This document shows positions 61,450 to 64,000 of a DNA stretch of 64,000 bases, piece by piece. Position 1 is the stretch's first letter; every line of letters begins with the position of its first letter. The notes under the pieces were generated by a model. The model had not been told where the DNA came from and searched no databases. It saw nothing but the letters and a program-made list of their open reading frames with translations. The stretch is from Haliea sp964022665 (GTDB lineage Bacteria > Pseudomonadota > Gammaproteobacteria > Pseudomonadales > Halieaceae): the NCBI GenBank assembly GCA_964022665.1, contig CAXIDF010000011.1, positions 81,051 through 145,050 on the forward strand. Reading direction: 5' to 3'. The position numbers and the translations under genes were made by a program.

Positions 61450-62765
61450 GATTCAGCCTTGTTTCTGCGGGGTAGGGCCTCATCTGGGCGCGGTATGAGG
61501 CCATTGAAAAATAGATCGAAATAGTCGATTGCAACAGTGTCCAGGTCATCCACCCGTCGCCACAGTTTAATGTCCATAGACGCGTTGATTGCACCGGCGA
61601 TCAACTGCTGTGCAATAAATGGCTTGATGGTGCGCACGCTGCCGTCGTCCATACCTTCGCGAATGAAGTCACCGAAGCGCTGGTTTGCCGCTTCCGTGCG
61701 CGCCAGAACCTGCTTGCGTCGTACCATGGGCAAAGCCGTGATAGTGCTGTAGCGAATCAGAGGGCCGCGCTCCGAGTTCTGGGCGTGGAAAATCTGTCGG
61801 CATACCTGATCAATCTTGTGCAGGCCACTGCCCTGCATCTGCACCGCCTGGTCATGAATGTCTTCCGTGATGTCCAGCGAGTAGGTATAGCAGTTGAAAA
61901 GCAGGTCCTCCTTGTTCCGGATATGGTAGTAAAAAGCGCCCTTGGAGACGCTCAACTGCTCGGCAATTTCATCCAGTGAGGTACCATTGAACCCCTTCTT
62001 GTTGAAAAACCAGGTGCCGGTTCTGTAAAACGCCTGTTGCTTCAGCCGGTTCTGCTCGTCCCGGTCAAAGCCCTGCGTATACGGCTCGGGTGTGGCGCTG
62101 ACGGCGAGCGGCGCAGGTCGGTACGTATCGTCGCCACTGTGCAGGCCGTGTGCGAGAAGATCCCAGGCGGCGAGTGCGACGTGACCTACGGTATCCCGTG
62201 GCAGGCTGTGCAGCCAGAAAAAGATCCAGTCCAAAGATCCTAGAATTGCTCGTGTTGCAGCGATCGTCTCGCAGGGCCGTATTTCGCCCGAGGCGATTCC
62301 ATCACTCAGGTAGCCGCGGAGATGCTTGAACATGCTGATGTAGCGCGCTTCCACGTCCTCGCGCTGGGTACCCTGCAGAGAGGCGATCTCCAGCAGGGCG
62401 GCGTAGTGAGGCCCCCTGTTTTCCTGCGCGGCCAGCCAGTTTTCGAATTGCAGCAGAAAAAATTGCCGGGCCCGCTCCAGCGGGCTGTCAAAGCGCCGCT
62501 CGATGTCGGCCATCGATTGCAGGTGATGATCCAGGGTGGCGAGGTAGCACTGGAAAATCAGCTCTTCTTTGGTTTTTACATAGTAGTAGAGGCTGGTTTT
62601 GGTCAGGCCCAGCGACTCCGCAATATCGCGCAACGTGGTCGCCCGTGACCCTTTGGAATTGAACAGCTGGGCCGCCTGGGACAGTATGGCTGCGCGCTTG
62701 GCGTCGTGCTGGGCAGTTCGATTGAACGGTGACCCTTGGCGTGGCCCGTCACTCAGTGTACTCAT
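61446..62765 (-). CDS. Tandem TetR-family regulator with two DNA-binding domains
   Basis: This 439-residue protein is about twice the normal TetR length. Each half has a TetR helix-turn-helix: TTLRDIAESLGLTKTSLYYYV at about 43-63 and GTSLDEIAEQLSVSKGAFYYHI near 260-280, each followed by its own helical ligand-binding region. The two halves may form an internal pseudo-dimer. AGAGG precedes the ATG at 62765. It overlaps tesB by four bases, so it probably controls the thioesterase and maybe nearby catabolic genes in response to an acyl-CoA. Confidence 0.9.
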   Translation of the reverse strand: MSTLSDGPRQGSPFNRTAQHDAKRAAILSQAAQLFNSKGSRATTLRDIAESLGLTKTSLYYYVKTKEELIFQCYLATLDHHLQSMADIERRFDSPLERARQFFLLQFENWLAAQENRGPHYAALLEIASLQGTQREDVEARYISMFKHLRGYLSDGIASGEIRPCETIAATRAILGSLDWIFFWLHSLPRDTVGHVALAAWDLLAHGLHSGDDTYRPAPLAVSATPEPYTQGFDRDEQNRLKQQAFYRTGTWFFNKKGFNGTSLDEIAEQLSVSKGAFYYHIRNKEDLLFNCYTYSLDITEDIHDQAVQMQGSGLHKIDQVCRQIFHAQNSERGPLIRYSTITALPMVRRKQVLARTEAANQRFGDFIREGMDDGSVRTIKPFIAQQLIAGAINASMDIKLWRRVDDLDTVAIDYFDLFFNGLIPRPDEALPRRNKAES

Positions 62766-62850
62766 GCAGCGCCTCTGCGGAGGACGGGGCAGCCGTTCTC
62801 CGTACTCAATAGTCTCAAATTCAAACTTTAAGTATTTTTTTTGTCGCTGT

Positions 62851-64000
62851 CTATAGTGTGCCGGGTGAGTCCCGATTCGGGTTAATGTCTAGCCACTTGC
62901 GGGACCGGTAACGCCACAACAGCAAGCTGGACTTGAGCAGATAATCCAGCAGCATGACGGCGAACACCCAATACACCGACAGGTTCAGTTGTACGCAGAG
63001 CCAGGCGGGTAACAGGCGGCCAAAAATGATGCCAATGAACGTCGCCAGCAAGGGAAAGCGGGTGTCCCCAGCGCCCCTGAGAGCGCCCGCGAGGGCGAAA
63101 TCAATGGCCATCATGGGCTGTGCGAGGCAGATGATGTAAATGAAGCCCACCGTGAGGTCAATCACCTCTGTGTCGTTGATCATGAACGTCGCGAGGTCGC
63201 GCGCGTACCATGCCATGCAGGCGGAAAGTGTCATCATCGCCAGCAATGCCATGCGCAGCGACCTCCACCCCGTGAGCATGGCCTGGGCCGGGCGGCCGGC
63301 GCCCAGTTGTTGGCCCACCAGGGTAGCGGTTGCGATGCCGAAACCGAACCCGACGACAATGGGGAACGCGACGAGGCTGATGCCTATACCGTAGGCGGCG
63401 TAGGCACTGGTGCCGTAATTGGCGACAATGGCGAAGAAGGCGAGAAAGGCAATCTGTACCACCCCCTGCTCAGTCACTGCGGGCAGAGCGATGCGCACCA
63501 GTTTGCGCGCTGCAACCCAGTCGAAGCGTGCCTCTCCCACGGGCTGCAGATTGAAGCGCCCATTCCACCACATGAGCACAAAGGCGATGGTCACCAGCGC
63601 ACCCGCAATACCCCCGCCTAGCGCCACCCCGGCGACGCCGAGGGTAGGCAAGGGGCCCATGCCGAACGCCAGGGCATAGCCAAAGGCCACGTTCATAGCC
63701 GTGCTACAAGCCAGGAAGTAGAGAGGGGTGATGACATCGCCGGTCGCCCGCAGTGATGTCGACAACATCATGTTGGTGGCAGAAAACAGGTTGAACAGCC
63801 CCAGCCAGAATATGAAGCTTGCCGCCAGCAGCGTGGTTGCACTGTCCAGGCCAAAAATGCCGGCGATGGCCGTCGGGACAGTGAGCACCGGGATAGAGAG
63901 CAGCCCGGCAACCAGCAGAGCCAGCAGCAGTGCTGTCCAGCTTGCCATTTCTGCCTGTGCGACCTGCCTCGCCCCCCAGTGCCGGGATACCGTTGCGGTG
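62851..64000 (-). CDS. MATE-family efflux pump, 5' end outside window
   Basis: About 383 codons of a multidrug and toxin extrusion transporter are visible; its start lies beyond base 64000, since the frame upstream of the internal ATG at 63948 stays open with sense text (SRHWGARQVAQAE). The visible part holds about ten transmembrane helices, with repeats of the inverted MATE fold, GFGFGIATATLVGQQLGAG near the middle and ALAGALRGAGDTRFPL further on. It exports cationic drugs by Na+ or H+ exchange. The substrate is unknown. Confidence 0.9.
   Translation of the reverse strand, partial: TATVSRHWGARQVAQAEMASWTALLLALLVAGLLSIPVLTVPTAIAGIFGLDSATTLLAASFIFWLGLFNLFSATNMMLSTSLRATGDVITPLYFLACSTAMNVAFGYALAFGMGPLPTLGVAGVALGGGIAGALVTIAFVLMWWNGRFNLQPVGEARFDWVAARKLVRIALPAVTEQGVVQIAFLAFFAIVANYGTSAYAAYGIGISLVAFPIVVGFGFGIATATLVGQQLGAGRPAQAMLTGWRSLRMALLAMMTLSACMAWYARDLATFMINDTEVIDLTVGFIYIICLAQPMMAIDFALAGALRGAGDTRFPLLATFIGIIFGRLLPAWLCVQLNLSVYWVFAVMLLDYLLKSSLLLWRYRSRKWLDINPNRDSPGTL

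Overview
The window is GC-rich bacterial DNA, densely packed with genes, from a gammaproteobacterium. The smpB, ratA-rnfH, bamE/fur and recN/hrcA/grpE-dnaK-dnaJ-dapB blocks are typical of that class. Together with aceK, PiuC/TonB-receptor iron loci, DUF6351 and PEP-CTERM-like proteins, and many acyl-CoA and steroid-type catabolic genes, they suggest a marine oligotroph of the Halieaceae/Cellvibrionales kind. That placement is an inference from gene content; no rRNA lies in the window.

Layout. 1-8.2 kb is an iron block: bacterioferritin and its ferredoxin Bfd diverge, a FecA-like TonB receptor follows bfd, and a PiuC hydroxylase sits behind a second, Fiu-like receptor. A Fur-box-like palindrome precedes each locus, and fur itself is at 38.0 kb. 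8.3-23.9 kb holds an antiporter, a DUF6351 lipoprotein, an acyltransferase, dehydrogenases, a K+ channel, a retropepsin, a Bax-like lipoprotein and several uncharacterised exported proteins. The most unusual of these are a 123-residue protein built of four 19-residue GYGLC repeats and an 868-residue secreted zincin. 23.9-26.9 kb is an accessory pocket between the ssrA (tmRNA) 3' end and an almost exact 20-bp copy of that end. It holds a PEP-CTERM-like protein, decayed sequence and an intact ISL3 element with 8-bp target duplications.

27.4-35.4 kb has an Ldh2-type dehydrogenase, a seven-gene MoxR/DUF58/DUF4381/BatABCD operon and smpB. 35.4-38.5 kb has an NSS transporter, ratA-rnfH, bamE and fur. 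38.5-43.4 kb is a P450 / KshA-like Rieske oxygenase / acetoacetate-decarboxylase-like / SDR cluster with a convergent TetR gene. The P450 promoter and the tetR start region carry similar TACAC-containing inverted repeats. 43.4-52 kb is recN diverging from hrcA, grpE, dnaK, dnaJ, dapB and a thioredoxin-TPR protein, with sigma-32-like promoters before grpE and dnaK. 52-60.6 kb runs on the plus strand: an alkylsulfatase-like lipoprotein, two acyl-CoA dehydrogenases that look like a heteromeric pair, an LLM flavoenzyme, an SDR, aceK and a histidine phosphatase. 60.6-64 kb, on the minus strand, has a TesB thioesterase coupled to a double-TetR regulator, and a MATE pump cut by the window end.

The main themes are iron acquisition and storage, protein quality control, and oxidation of hydrophobic (probably steroid-like or long-chain) substrates as CoA esters, with AceK tying the latter to the glyoxylate shunt.
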